Positions 1 through 22,563 of a DNA stretch of 32,500 nt are shown piece by piece; within the stretch, counting starts at the first letter, position 1, and every line of letters starts with the position of its first letter. Position numbers and translations under genes: made by a program. The stretch is from Chrysomallon squamiferum. Its lineage: Eukaryota; Mollusca; Gastropoda; Neomphalida; Peltospiridae. Under the pieces are notes generated by a model. The model ran no database searches and was not told the origin of the DNA. It worked only from the letters and a program-made list of their open reading frames with translations. The stretch spans positions 33,931,754 through 33,964,253 of the forward strand of contig CM022672.1 in the NCBI GenBank assembly GCA_012295275.1, in the 5' to 3' direction.

Positions 1-64
<64 letters not shown>

Positions 65-190
65 ATTATTATCTACATTGTATGACCTTTGAAAACACAC
101 ACACATACACACATATACAAACACATACACACAAACAAACATACACACAGGCACATGCACAAACACAGACAATATATATTTATATATATT

Positions 191-236
<46 letters not shown>

Positions 237-246
237 GAGTGAGAGT
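1..246. repeat. (CT)n, CA-rich and (GA)n microsatellites
   Basis: A 60-base (CT)n run opens the window and is probably truncated by its edge. CA-rich DNA follows at about 98-170 and (GA)n at about 191-246. The CT and GA tracts are complementary and could form a hairpin. Confidence 0.9.
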
Positions 247-527
247 TTATCTGACTGTGTGTTTAAATCATATTTAAATGTCATGGTAACAGGTTGTATG
301 TTCTGTGTGGGGTTGGGTAATGAGCTGATATAATTGTGTAAATTATGTTTTTCTAGATAATTGTGTTCTACTCATGATAAATTCCCACTGAGTGAATCAT
401 TAAATAATCAGATAAAAACGTCTGAAATAGATTTAATGATTCTATGTGTGTGTGTAATTTTGTTTTATGAGCATATGTATATGAATGTGTCTGTGTTTGT
501 GTGTCTATATGTCTTTGTGTCTATATG

Positions 528-529
528 TC

Positions 530-568
<39 letters not shown>
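528..568. repeat. (TG)n microsatellite
   Basis: Uninterrupted TG dinucleotides after a TGTCT-rich stretch. Confidence 0.9.
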
Positions 569-571
<3 letters not shown>

Positions 572-1116
572 GCATAACATGTTTAAAGATAAATTAGTAT
601 AATTTAATTTTTTTTCCCCATATTACATATTTTAAATACATTTTTAAAGAACCTTAATCAATGGAAAAAAAAGAATAAAAACAAAATTTGCATCAGCTCA
701 GTCTTTGAAGTTAATTTATACTGCCTATATGTTTATTCTTTACAAGTTATTTCTTTATTCTGTCACTGCTCTTCCTATGCATATAAAGTGCAAGTATTTT
801 AATATAATAGAAACTTTGCTTTTATTAATTAATATCCTTTGAAACCCAAAACAGTAACTGTTTTCATCAATATTTGATTTTTTGTTGCCGTCAAACTAAT
901 AAATAGCAAGAAAATAAACTAAACATGTTCAGTGCCCAGTTTTTGAATGTTGCTAATTTTATTTTTGTAAATAACACTCATTAACAGAAGAGAGAAAAAT
1001 GTTTAAAACAATGTACACTGATTTAAACATGAACTTCAGAGAAAACTTAATTTCTCACAAATATCAGATCATTTAACATGGCAAAACTGGAACCAGAGTT
1101 GATTCAGATTTCGATT

Positions 1117-1142
1117 TTTTTTTTTTTTTTTTTTTTTTTTTT
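1117..1142. repeat. Poly(T) run
   Basis: About 26 consecutive T. No flanking target-site duplication was noticed, so a retroposed element is not supported. Confidence 0.8.
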
Positions 1143-1474
1143 CAGGACCAAATAATAATTATTATGTACTAAGAATACAAAGTGAATGATGAATAACTGT
1201 AATCAACAGACACAAAGTAATAAATTTCTGAAGTCAGATTCTCCACAGTTTTATTTTTCTAGAAGCCTGGTTGAATTTTATGTTTCCTGTGTTAATTATG
1301 ATAACAGATGGTTTATCTGTTGAGGCAGTCATTTTAATAATGCTGTTAGTCACTGGAAACTGATATGATTGTGTAAAAATGTTAAATGAGCAATGATAGG
1401 AACAATGGTGTGAGTGTTGTATAACACAGAATCAATATACATATTGTTAATTGTTTAATAGCATGTGAATATTT

Positions 1475-1479
<5 letters not shown>

Positions 1480-1510
<31 letters not shown>
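1480..1510. repeat. Poly(A) run
   Basis: About 31 consecutive A in AT-rich DNA with no recognisable upstream element. Confidence 0.8.
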
Positions 1511-1512
<2 letters not shown>

Positions 1513-1745
1513 AGAGAAATTCATATTTAATTGAAAAATATATTGCATTCATGAGAATGCAGATTTTTAATTATTTATTTGTTTGTTATTTTGTTTATTA
1601 ATCTTTTTTAGTTTATTGATTAATTTATTTATTATAGCTGAAGAAATTAAAAAATTATATAAAAATAAGAATGAAAACTTGTAAGTGATATTAATAAATT
1701 TAACTTAAATTTTTTTATAAAAAAGTTTTCTATTCATCTGTCTTT

Positions 1746-1975
1746 ACTCATTTATATATCAGTTTAAAAAAATAAATACAGTGATATTTACATGTATTTA
1801 TTTATATATCAGTTTAAACAAATAACTAGTGATATTTACATGTATTTATATATATATATATATCAAATATATACAGTGATATTTATATTTATTTATATAT
1901 CAAGTAAATACAGTGATAATTGCATGTATATTTATTTATATATCAGTTTAAACAAATAACTAGTGATATTTACAT
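1746..1975. repeat. Degenerate AT-rich minisatellite
   Basis: Four or so copies of a unit containing TTTATATATCAGTTTAAA followed by AGTGATATTTACATG, with variable TA runs between copies. Confidence 0.75.
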
Positions 1976-2264
1976 GACTGGTCATTAGTTAAAAACTCCT
2001 ATTTACGTGGGTGGTCATTATAGACAGGTTTCACTAACAATTAATTTAAATCACAATTTTAACTTGGGTGTGTAATTCTAGTAACTTACTACATGATTTC
2101 GCTTCATGTCTAATAAGAAAGAAAATAAAAACCTATGTTATCAGTGAATCATGTAATTTCCTCACAGCAGTTTGTAATCTATCTCAGATATTGCACACCA
2201 GGAAATACTGAACAGACAGAATTATAAATCTTGGCTTCCCTGAAACATTTGTTGTGCATAAACT

Positions 2265-2550
2265 TAATTTAATTATTCTGTATAATAATAATTTTTTAAA
2301 ACTATGGAATGTGTTTACTTGTTGTAAATTAACGTAATTTAATTATTCTGTATAATAATATATTTTTTTTAAAACTATGGAATGTGTTTACTTGTTGTAA
2401 ATTAACATAATTTAGTTATTGTGTATAATAATATATTTTGAGACTGAAGAATGAGTTCAGATGTTGTTGATAAACATAATTTAGTCATTCTGTAGTTAAT
2501 GTATTTTTGAAAAAAAAAGCTGTGGAATGTGATGTCTTGCTGTTGAAGAG
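2265..2550. repeat. About 68-bp minisatellite, four copies
   Basis: Units share TAATTTAATTATTCTGTATA and ACTATGGAATGTGTTTACTT; the first two copies are nearly identical and the last two are diverged. Confidence 0.8.
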
Positions 2551-2639
2551 AAGGAATTGGCTTCAAGCCAGATTTGTTATGTCACAGTCATGTTTAGTTG
2601 AGGAATATGTTTTTAAATAACCATTTTGAATCGATTTTA

Positions 2640-2721
2640 GTTTTGTTTTATATTTAATTTTTTTATTATTTTTAATTTTTTTTTATTAATATTATTATTA
2701 TTATTATTATTATTATTTTTA

Positions 2722-2769
<48 letters not shown>

Positions 2770-3100
2770 TATTATTATTATTATTTTTTATTTTTTTTAT
2801 TTTTTATTATTGATTTTTGTTTTGTTTTTGTTTTGTTAATTTTAATTACCTGGTTTCTATTCAGATACATTATCAGCACTGTTTCTGCTGTATTTTAAAT
2901 TAAATTTAAATATCTATGTCATTGTTATTATTGATATTTTTAAGTATCATTTAAAATTTGTTATTTTTATTTATTTATTTATTTAATTTTATTTTTCTTT
3001 ATTTTGTTGTTTTTGGTGTTTTTGTACTACTACTACTACTACTACTACTAATAATTATTATAATAATAAAAATAATAATAATAACAATGACAATAAGAGT
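2640..3100. repeat. (TTA)n, (CTA)n and (ATA)n trinucleotide tracts
   Basis: TTA repeats at about 2690-2795 and CTA/ATA repeats at about 3027-3095, separated by AT-rich DNA. Confidence 0.85.
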
Positions 3101-3299
3101 AACAAAAACATTAATAATTGTAACAACAACACAAATAACAATATGAGAAATAAAGCCTGCAGATTTCAGTACATAGGTAACATTTACAGATTGAAACAAT
3201 ACATACCACAGCCTTTTATAAAGTAATCTTTGTTATAGTTCAAATTTCATAGGCGTGACACAGATTATATATTACACAGAAATAAAACATATTTACATT

Positions 3300-4015
3300 A
3301 AGTATTTGTAGCTGTAGGAATAGTCTGGTAGTAGTGGTGATGGTGGTGGTTGTGGTGGTGGTAGTAATAGTAGCAGCTATATTAGAAATGGTGACAGAGG
3401 TAGAGGTAAATGTAGTAGTAGTTGTAATTATGATAGTGTCAGCACTGCTAATAGTAGTAGTAGTGGTAATAAATAAAATGAAACTGATATATCTGTTCCA
3501 TACATGATTATCTGTGTTATATTGATGACAGCAGAAGAAATAGATGTAGTAGTAGTAGTAGTAGTAGTAATAGTAGCAGTAGTAGCAGCAGCAGCAGCAG
3601 CAGCCGTAGTAGTAGTAGTAGTAGTAGTAGTAGTAATGATAAATTAAAAAAAATATATATCAGGTCTTTATATGATTATACAGTGTTATTCTGGTGTCAA
3701 AAGCAGATGCAGTAGTAGTAGTTGTTGCAGTAATTATGGCAATGTCAGCAGTAGTAGTAGTGATAAATAAAATAAAACTAATAAATCACCTCTATACATG
3801 ATTATTCAATGTTAGTCTGGTGTCAGAAGTAGATGTAGTAGTAGTAGTAGTTGTAGTTGTTAAAATAGTGTCAGTAAAAATGGTGTCAGTAGTAATAGCA
3901 GTGACAGTAGCAGTAGTAGTAGTAGTAGTAGTTAAAATTGTAGTAATAGTAGTAATAGTAGTAATAGTAAATAAAATAAAACAAGTAATTTTTATATCAG
4001 CTCTGTACATGTTTT
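3300..4015. repeat. Macrosatellite of roughly 130-180-bp units with (TAG)n cores
   Basis: Units recur near 3470, 3660, 3770 and 3970: an AATAAAATRAAA segment, a CATGATTAT segment, a GGTGTCAGAAG-like segment, then (GTA)n. The (GTA)n cores vary in length, so this is a long unit with an embedded trinucleotide rather than a simple microsatellite. Confidence 0.7.
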
Positions 4016-4784
4016 TTTTTTGTTAACCTCAATCTGTGTTTGATCTATTCGTACACACAAAGTTTGACAAAACATCAAATCTCAAAAACAAACAAACAAA
4101 TATTTGTTTATCCCTGACTTTAAAATAGTGTCAATAGTACTAGTAGCAGTAGCCAGTGAACCCTGGAATATTCAGTCTGGAGAGAGATAACTGAGTTGAT
4201 TCAGAACAGGCCATGAATTAAACAGTATTTAGAGTTACTAGTTGTCTGCTACTTAAAATCTTGTTAATATACAATATACCAGTCGTTTTAGTGTCTGGAG
4301 TTTTGTAAGTGTTATTGTTTTTATTATTATTATTTATTTGTTTGAGATATAAATTTGATAAGCTAAGGTAGTATAATGTTTTTTACTTATGGTATAAATC
4401 GTATAAATATTTTATTTTAGCCTGTTGTATAAATCTGATAAGGCAGTTTATGTAAAGTTTTTGATTTCTGTTTAGTGTTGGGTTATTTTTCAGAAGGTTC
4501 TTAAACATTTTATTAATAGATTAGAAGAATAAACTACATATCTTTTTTAGCTCTCTTTACTGTATTTTTTTATGATTATTTATTTGTACAGTTCAAAATG
4601 TATTAGGTAAACTTATAATTTTTTACATGTGATATAAATTGTAAAAATTTTTTTTTTTATTTTTAACCTGTTGTACTTTTTAAATGTTCTGTTGTAATAA
4701 AATAATTTGTTTGTTATTCTATTTTAGATGAGAAAAACAAATCCAATTTTTTGTTGGATGTATTTATCTATAAAATAATAAAAT

Positions 4785-4795
4785 AATAATAATAA

Positions 4796-4826
<31 letters not shown>

Positions 4827-4890
4827 TTAATCATGATGTATAAAATAATAATAATAATAAAAATAAAATAATAATAAAAAAAAATAACAA
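4785..4890. repeat. (AAT)n tract
   Basis: Interrupted AAT repeats. Confidence 0.85.
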
Positions 4891-5454
4891 CAAACTGCAA
4901 AAAATAAAACAATTAAATAAACACAAAAAAGCACTAAATGCTTATTTTGGTAACAGACAAACAGACAGAGGGAGATATACATGAAATAATTTAAAGTAGA
5001 TAAACATGTATGTTCTGTGTATATCACAATTTAGTTCATGTTTATGAAAATACATTTTAATTGTAAATGAGATTAATATTCTTTGTAATGTATGTGGTGT
5101 ATAGATAATGTTTAATAAGTATAAATGTTAATTATATATTTTATAAATAACTAGCACTAACCAAGGTTTTGTTTAATTTCTTTACATCTGTTGAAAAAAA
5201 ATATATATCAATACGATGACATCAATTGGAGTTGTTTCCCTTTAATCATATTATGTAACAGAATACAAATTCTGTTAATTTTTCTTTTTTTTAAATTTCA
5301 TTTGCTTGTTTATTTATTATATATTTATTTGTTTTGATGTTTATTTATTTATTTATTTTTGTAGTCACAGTTTTTCTAAATATTTTAAGATTCATTTGTA
5401 AAACTTGATTAATTTAAATTGAGTCATTATACCAGTACATTCAGTTATTACAAA

Positions 5455-5600
5455 TTAATTAATATTATTAATTTAACAATAAGTAAATTCAGTAATTAAT
5501 TCAGTATATTTACATTTTAGTATTATTAATTTAAAAATAATAAGTAAATTCAGTAATTAATTCAGTATATTTGCATTTTTTTTATATTATTAAATTAACA
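5455..5600. repeat. About 57-bp tandem duplication
   Basis: Two adjacent copies sharing AAGTAAATTCAGTAATTAAT and TTCAGTATATTT, just upstream of exon 1. Confidence 0.75.
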
Positions 5601-5672
5601 ATGATAGTTACATTTACACTAAATAAGTAATTGTTATTTTATTTTATTAAAATTTCTTTTCTTATATTCCAG

Positions 5673-15476
<9,804 letters not shown>

Positions 15477-15690
15477 TGACGTGTCTGTGTTCTGTACACG
15501 TGTGTGTGTGTGTGTGTGTGTGTGTAGCGACGTGTCTGTGTTCTGTACATGTGTGTGTGTGTGTGTGTGTGTAATAGGTTCTGTGTTCTGTACACGTGTG
15601 TGTGTGTGTGTGTGTGTGTAATGGGGTCTTTTTCGTATGTATGAATCATGCTGAGTAACTTACAGATTGAATAAAACTGTGGAGAGAAAA
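15477..15690 (+). other. Probable 3'UTR of the BCAR3-like gene, with stop-derived tandem repeat
   Basis: After the stop, three units of about 55 bp follow. Each unit carries GTGTCTGTGTTCTGTACA (third unit shortened) plus a (GT)n run. The first unit begins in the last codons and includes the stop TAG; the second copies GTGTAG near 15520. The repeats end near 15622. The 3' end is inferred from the AATAAA at 15670. Confidence 0.6.
15670..15675 (+). promoter_or_regulatory. Candidate poly(A) signal AATAAA
   Basis: AATAAA lies 194 nt after the stop of the BCAR3-like gene, on the correct strand and before the next repeat block. In such AT-rich DNA the hexamer is common, so position is the main argument. 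Confidence 0.45.
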
Positions 15691-16395
15691 AACAAAATAT
15701 TATTAATGTGAAAAAGAAGCCGAGGTTTACAGCTGCACAAACTGTACAAAACTGTGGAAAAATGTAAACTGTACAACTGCCTGAAACTGTGCAAAAACGT
15801 AAATTGTACAACCGCACAAACTGTACAAAACTTTGGAGAAAACGTAAATTGCACAGCTGCACAAACTGTACAAAACTGTGCAAAAACGTAAATTGTACAA
15901 ATGCTCAAACTGTACAAAACCTGAACTGTAAAAAAATGTAAAACAACCTAAATTTGTACAAAATGGTAGAAAAACCTAAACTGTACAAAAGTGGAAAAAC
16001 AAACTGGAAAAACGTACAATATTGTGGAAAACGATTCCTGTGGAAAAACATAAATTGTACAACTGTACAAAACTGTGGAAAACGTGGAAAAACGTAAATT
16101 GTACAACTGCACAAACTGTGCAATAACGTAAATTGTACAGCAGCACAAACTCTACAAAACTGGAAAAAACGAAAATTGTACAACTGCACAAACTGTGGAA
16201 AAACATAAATTGTACAAATGCTCAAACTGTACAAAACCTGAACTGTAAAACAATGTAAAACAACCTAAATTTGTACAAAATGGCAGAAAAACCTAAACTG
16301 TACAAAAGTGGAAAAACAAACTAAACTGTACAATATTGTGGAAAAAAATCCTTCACTGTACAAAACTATGGGGAAATCTAAACTTTACAGAACTG
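15690..16395. repeat. Degenerate ACTGTACAAAACTGTGGAAA-type minisatellite with a roughly 110-bp duplication
   Basis: Units containing AACTGTACAAAACTGTGG and AACGTAAATTGTACAACTGC recur about 20 times. A block containing CAAATGCTCAAACTGTACAA occurs at about 15898 and again at about 16216. The minus-strand Phe/Cys-rich frames across it are repeat translations. Confidence 0.85.
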
Positions 16396-16746
16396 CAAAA
16401 ATAATTCTTAAAGAAATAAGAATCAAACATAATTTTTAAGTTGTTTTTTTTAGCATATTCACTTACTTTGATCTCATTTTGATTACTGAAGTATTCCAGT
16501 TTAGACATAAAAGTAATATTAAGTGATGACATAATTTTTTAATCCATGTTTTTGTTCTTGAACTTCTGCATTTATTCATATTATGTTGACACCTACTAAC
16601 TAATGTTTTATTTTAGTGGTTTTTTTTAATCAGGTGTCATTAAACGTTCATTTGTTAATTACCATTTTTATATGCAAAAAAGATGCTATTATATATAATA
16701 AATATCCATAAACTGGAATAAAAAATAATAATAGCAAAAATAAATA

Positions 16747-16790
<44 letters not shown>

Positions 16791-19763
16791 AGAAGAAGAA
16801 ATAACAAAGAAAAATATAAATAAATAAATAAATAAATAAATAATATTTGACCACCCATGCTGTACGTTGCTCAAATTGGTTGTTGCACATCGATGTAAAC
16901 TAAAAAGTGAAAAATTATGGTAATCATTTGTCATATACATTCTCTTACTTCTCAGAAGATTAAAAAATATGAAAGGTTTCTTGTAAAACAGATTACTACA
17001 ATGTATTAAATTACAAGTGACGCAGTAGTAATAATGTTAAACAATGTTTCATATTGTGATAACATGTATTTAATAAAATAAATAAATAAATAAATAAATA
17101 TTTAAAAAAGTGAAATAGTTATAATAATAAATAAAACTTTAATAAAATGTTACTTGATTAGTCAAGCTTTAAAAGAAATTTGTGTTTAATAATAATAATA
17201 ATAACTAATAATAAAAATAATAATAACTAATAATAATAATAATAATAATAATGTTTTAATAACAAAAGATAAAAATCAGTCAAAATGTATTTCCGTTTAA
17301 TCTGTATTTTCTAACCCTATTTCACATGCAGTTTTTGAAACAAGGCATGTCACAGTAATAATTAATGGATGTATTCTTTACATGGTTAAAAAAATAAATA
17401 TATTTTTTATATTTTCATCTCTGTACATGATTCATCATCACATCTTCAGTAAGTTTGTAATAAAATTACTTTTTTCATATTTTATTCCAGTGATTCTACT
17501 CAATGTGTTAATAATATATTATACAAGAATTTCACTTTAGGAAGAGGTTAAGAAATAAGATGTATATTTTTAAAGTGACAATATTTAATTGCTTTCGTGC
17601 CTTTATTATTACTATTATTATTATTATTATTATTATTGTTTATTTATTGTCTATTTATTTATTTATTTATTTATTTATTTATATTATTTTGTTTGTTTCT
17701 AATGTAATTTACAATGCTAATAAAAAGTAAAATATTGATATAAATGTATGACAAATAATGATGGTATTGGATTTTTTTTGTTTTCACACTCATCACATAC
17801 AAAATGGGTGAATCTATCATTATTCCTTTGGCCTGTCATCATCATAGTCAGTTTATCATCATCATGCTGTTTCTTTAATCATCACGATGGCTTTATCATC
17901 ATCCTTAATACTGATATCATCTTCAGAATCCATGGGAATTGTCTGTCTCTGTCACTTGAGGTTGAATATTCAGTCTATTCATAGTTTTTTTTTTTGTTAT
18001 CTGGAGGTTTGATTAATCTATAAAAAAAACCTGTTGTTGTATTCAGGATTTTCAATAAGGGCAATAAATCAATAAATCAGTAAATAATAACAGATGATAA
18101 TGATGATGATGATAACAGTAATAGTTGTTTATTAGTGTAGTACTAGTGGTAGTAGTTATAGTAGTTTAGAATTATTATTTTTATTATTATTATTATTAAT
18201 AATGATGATGATAATAATAATAATAATGGTAGTAATAGTACTAAAAGTAGTAAATGTATATTAAAGTACTTACTTGCAGGATCAACAAAAGTCAACACAA
18301 AAATCTATTTACATACATGGTTCATTTTGGAACCATTATTTAATCAAAGAGTTGTATATTACACATGGTTTATCACAAATATATCACAGTTACACGTGTA
18401 ATACTAGATATCAAAAAATAATATGTGTCACAAAAATAAAATATTTACACAAAACTAATATATAGCCCAATATAAAAATAATAATTAAAAAATGATAATA
18501 ATGTAAAAAAGTATAAAATATCACATTAATTAATATTTGGAAAATAATAATAATAATTTATATATATATAAATAATTGATATTATTGAAACAGATACTCC
18601 TAAATGCAAAATAGCTATCAATTTATTATAATAATAATAATAATAAAATAATAATATGTTAGTTTCTAATAATGTTTTTTGGTACACTACTCTATAATTT
18701 TTCTACTTCCTTAATAAAAACAAAATAAAATAAAGATAAGACAGTTTTAAACCAGATCTTTGTATAAACAAAATACACAGGTATACATCACTGATTTAAA
18801 CCATAACAACATAAACTGACATTCACTCAGTAACATACAAAATATTACTAGTTAACTTATCCTGCACTGATTTCTAACAGAACCTACCTGACTGAATTAT
18901 CTTAACAGCATTTGTTAAATATTTGTATAATTAATTTTTTAAACTTTTTAAGTTTACTGTATATAATAATGTAAATACCTACATAATATTAAAGTATAAC
19001 TAATTAATATATACCAGTACTGCAAAAAAAAAGTGGAAACATTTATTTCTATTGTGTATGTTGTATTAAGATTGGTACAAAATATAAAGATATTAGAAAA
19101 AATAAATCCACTGGAAAATGAAATGCAATGCAGTGATATCAAACTGGTGATTATGCTGCATTTTGGAATTAATTCAGCTATGTTCCTAATTCTGTAAACA
19201 TATTTATTTTGAAACCATTGTCATTTTTGGAAATATTTAATTATATTCCTAATTTTTTCTGACATTTTTATGTTTAATCTTTTTCAGACTTCTGAGTGAA
19301 CCTTAACCGTATGTCCAATTATTATCAAAAGAAAAAAAAATGTTGGATGTATTATTATATAAAATATTTTCCTCTCTATCACACACCCACACCCACACCC
19401 ACAATTTTCATTGTTAGAAAAAAGATCTCTCTCTGTCTCATATTTTTATATATGTAAGTTTTTTTCATCTTAGAGTTGTCAGACAGAAATACCTCAAAAC
19501 TGAAACATTTTATCATTTTTCATTTGAATGTGCACTGTTACATTTATAATGAAAATGAAACAAACAATAACAAAGATCATTAAAAATAGCATATACTGCA
19601 TGAGCAGTATTTAAAATTTCCATTGTAGACACAAATCATAATTCACTTTCTTGTTTCTCTCTTGCCCGACCATGGTCACAGTTCACTGATTATGTTACAC
19701 ATGGTCACACTTCAGTGGTTTTCATGTCATTGCAGCATTTTAGACACAAATGCTTAGATAGAC

Positions 19764-19804
<41 letters not shown>

Positions 19805-20085
19805 TATAAAATAAAACAATGCTGAAATCTAAATCCTCGTAAGAAAAGCTTTCTTCTGCAAAAAGAACCAGGATTGTTCTTTTTTTTTATTATTTTTTTT
19901 TTTTATAACATCACCTTCAGAAAACATTCAAAACAAAATGATTTTAATTTTACATTTCAAATTTTTTGTAAATTTTATAACGAATATTAGGATTATAGAT
20001 CTTGTTGGTTGCATTTCTGAATTGCTAACTTTTGTAGTGTTACTGAATTTCTGTGCCACTTCATCTTTAATGATGCTGTCATTAT

Positions 20086-20131
<46 letters not shown>

Positions 20132-20370
20132 CAGCTGTAATTATTTTTGATGCCAACATAGTATTCCAAGAATATCATTGTTTCTTCATCATCGTCATCA
20201 TCTTTATCATTATCACAGCTTTAGTTACTGTAGATGGCAACATTGTAACTCCAGTTACTATTCTAACATCACAATACAAAAATAAAAACTGAAGTCTTAA
20301 TACATTTGTGTAGTTTCTACCGTTTCAAACAAAATAAAACAAAGAGAGACAATTCATATCGGAACGATCG
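16395..20370. other. Intergenic (3'-to-3') AT-rich DNA; no gene recognised
   Basis: Holds (AAT)n near 16749-16790 and 17238-17252, (AAAT)n near 17075-17100, (ATTT)n near 17650-17680, (TA)n near 19770-19798, CACACC repeats near 19381-19402 and (ATC)n near 20090-20131. Short open frames lack any domain pattern. The minus-strand gene's 3'UTR may extend into its right end. Confidence 0.6.
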
Positions 20371-20800
20371 ATTTACCCAGTCTTTGTAGTCTTTTTCACC
20401 AGTCCAAGGAATTTCACTACTTTTAACATTCAAACTGAATTCAAGGGCGAGAATTGCTATTATTTGCTGTCACTATAATAAACCAGTCTCGCTTTACTCA
20501 GTCTTTGTAGTCTATTTAACCAGTCTCGCTTTACTCAGTCTTTGTAGTCTATTTATTAGTATGATGACCCAAACTCTTGCGTTACCCAGTCTGTATAGTA
20601 AATTTTAACCAATCCACTGAACGAACCTCCCATTATAATGGAACAGAATTCTGCATTTACTCAGTCTTTGTATTCTTTTCCACCAGTCCAGTGAACAGAA
20701 TCTCACTTTATTAAGGACCAGAACTCTAGTTTTACCCAGTCTTTGTAGTCTTTTTTCACCAGTCCTTGTAGACTTTTTCACCAGTCCAGTGAACCAAAAT
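20370..20800. repeat. Degenerate repeat containing copies of the minus-gene stop region
   Basis: Plus-strand motif CAGTCTTTGTAGTCTTTTTC followed by CACCAGTCCAGTGAAC recurs about seven times with variation. CACCAGTCCAGTGAAC is the complement of the last codons (GSLDW and stop) of the minus-strand gene. Confidence 0.8.
20707..20712 (-). promoter_or_regulatory. Candidate poly(A) signal AATAAA (minus strand)
   Basis: TTTATT on the plus strand, 66 nt after the stop of the minus-strand gene. It lies inside the stop-derived repeat, and other hexamers follow further downstream, so the true site is uncertain. Confidence 0.3.
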
Positions 20801-20924
20801 GTCTCGTTGCGCCATATTTCTTGAGCTCATTCTGTACAGACTTCATCATCTTCTGGGTGAGATGGTTAATATCACGTGAGTAGTTGAGGGAGACATTTAG
20901 ATCACTCTCCTCAGATTCCTCTCT
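20778..20924 (-). CDS. AKNA-like gene terminal exon: C-terminal helix and stop
   Basis: Acceptor GTATTTGTAG. The exon reads REESEESDLNVSLNYSRDIN, then HLTQKMMKSVQNELKKYGAT and RHFGSLDW, with TGA at 20780-20778. An acidic start leads into an amphipathic basic helix (HLTQKMMKSVQNELKKY), which resembles, from memory, the C-terminal end of AKNA proteins. Copies of the last codons are scattered in the 3' flank and in the preceding intron. Confidence 0.82.
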   Translation of the reverse strand, partial: REESEESDLNVSLNYSRDINHLTQKMMKSVQNELKKYGATRHFGSLDW

Positions 20925-21578
20925 CTACAAATACAAATTTTATATTTAATTTTATCTAAACATAGGCAAATAAATATGCAGGCATCATATAAAAAACATA
21001 TCAGAAACAGATATATATATATATTTTTTTTTTTCTGCCTTTACTCAGTCTTTGTATTCTATTTCTCCAATCCAGTGAATAGACTCTCATGTTATGAAGG
21101 ACCAGAACTCTAGTTTTACCCAGTCTTTAGAGTCATTTTTCACCAGTCCACACATCCACGAATATCCATACACATACAGGGAGAAACACCTTGTACTGTT
21201 TTAAATATTATTTCAAAAATTAAATTGATTCTATTGTACAAAGTTCACATTTATATGTATGTGTGTAATGATTCGAGTGATGTCTGTATTTAGTATGTGT
21301 GTAATTGTATATGTTTGAATGGATGTGGTTGTGTGTCTGTACATATCTGTACATGTCTGTCAGTGTGTGTGTGTGTGTGTGTCTATGTATATGAATGAAT
21401 TTGTGTTTCTGAATATATGTGTCTGGGTATGGGTGTGTGTGTCTGTACATATCTGTACATGTCTGTCAGTGTGTGTGTGTGTGTGTGTGTGTGTCTATGT
21501 ATATGAATGAATTTGTGTTTGTGAGTATATGTGTCTGGGTATGGGTGTGTGTGTCTGTACATATCTGTACATGTCTGT

Positions 21579-21621
<43 letters not shown>

Positions 21622-21684
21622 TATGTATATGAATGAATTTGTGTTTGTGAGTATATGTGTCTGGGTATGGGTATGTTTGTCTGG

Positions 21685-21725
<41 letters not shown>

Positions 21726-21798
21726 TGGGTGTGTGTATGTTTGTCTGGTTGTGTGTGTGTGTGTGTGTGTGTGTCTGGGTGTGGGTATGTTTGTCTGG

Positions 21799-21833
<35 letters not shown>

Positions 21834-21888
21834 TGTGTGAGTATGTTTGTCTGTGTGTGTGTGTTTGTGAGTATATGTGTCTGGGTGT

Positions 21889-21969
<81 letters not shown>

Positions 21970-22500
21970 TGTGAACGTTCACTTACTCTGATTTCTCTGT
22001 CGCTATGGTAACCAGCACTGTGAATCTTCTTGTATTTTCTTCCACTTCTTCGTATCTTTGACCTTGACCTTGACAGACTTTGACTTCTGAGTAAAAGTAA
22101 AAAATATTTTAAAATCTCGTAAGAACATTATTTTCACCATGCAAAATTATTAATAAGTGACATAAATTGAAAAATAATTACGTTTAAATGGAAACCAACT
22201 CTATTTTGTGTTTAACTGATATTGAGAGTAAATGGACAGACAGACAGACAGACAGACAGTGAAATGACAGATCTGTTCAAGGATACAGATACAAAAAGCA
22301 TTTTGTTTTTTATGTGTCTATAAACATTGTATCTGTGTTTTGTATCTGTTTGAGTGAGAGTGTATATGTATGTTTATGAATCTGTGTGTGTATATATGAA
22401 TATGTGTTTCTCTCTCTCTGTCTTTCTCTTCATCTCTCTCTCTTTCTGTCTCTCTCTGTCTTTCTCTTCATCTCTCTCAATCTCTCTCTGACTCTGTCTC

Positions 22501-22563
<63 letters not shown>

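Larger units (their letters stand above)
1..5672. other. Gene-free repeat-rich 5' flank or 5'UTR intron
   Basis: I see no convincing coding exon on either strand. Open frames here are microsatellite translations. The acceptor at 5671-5672 implies that at least part of this DNA is intron of the BCAR3-like gene; no promoter or upstream exon can be placed with confidence. Confidence 0.6.

Noticed and set aside
1117-1510. A retroposed SINE or LINE tail (poly(T) at 1117 and poly(A) at 1480)
   Set aside because: No internal promoter boxes, tRNA-like head or target-site duplication could be seen.
15660-16234. Overlapping minus-strand open frames rich in Phe, Cys and Gln
   Set aside because: They are translations of the ACTGTACAAAA minisatellite; residues repeat with the DNA unit and all frames are open alike.
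21419-21991. Val-Cys repeat frames on the plus strand and Thr-His frames on the minus strand
   Set aside because: Dinucleotide (TG)n/(CA)n translations; the region is intron of the minus-strand gene.
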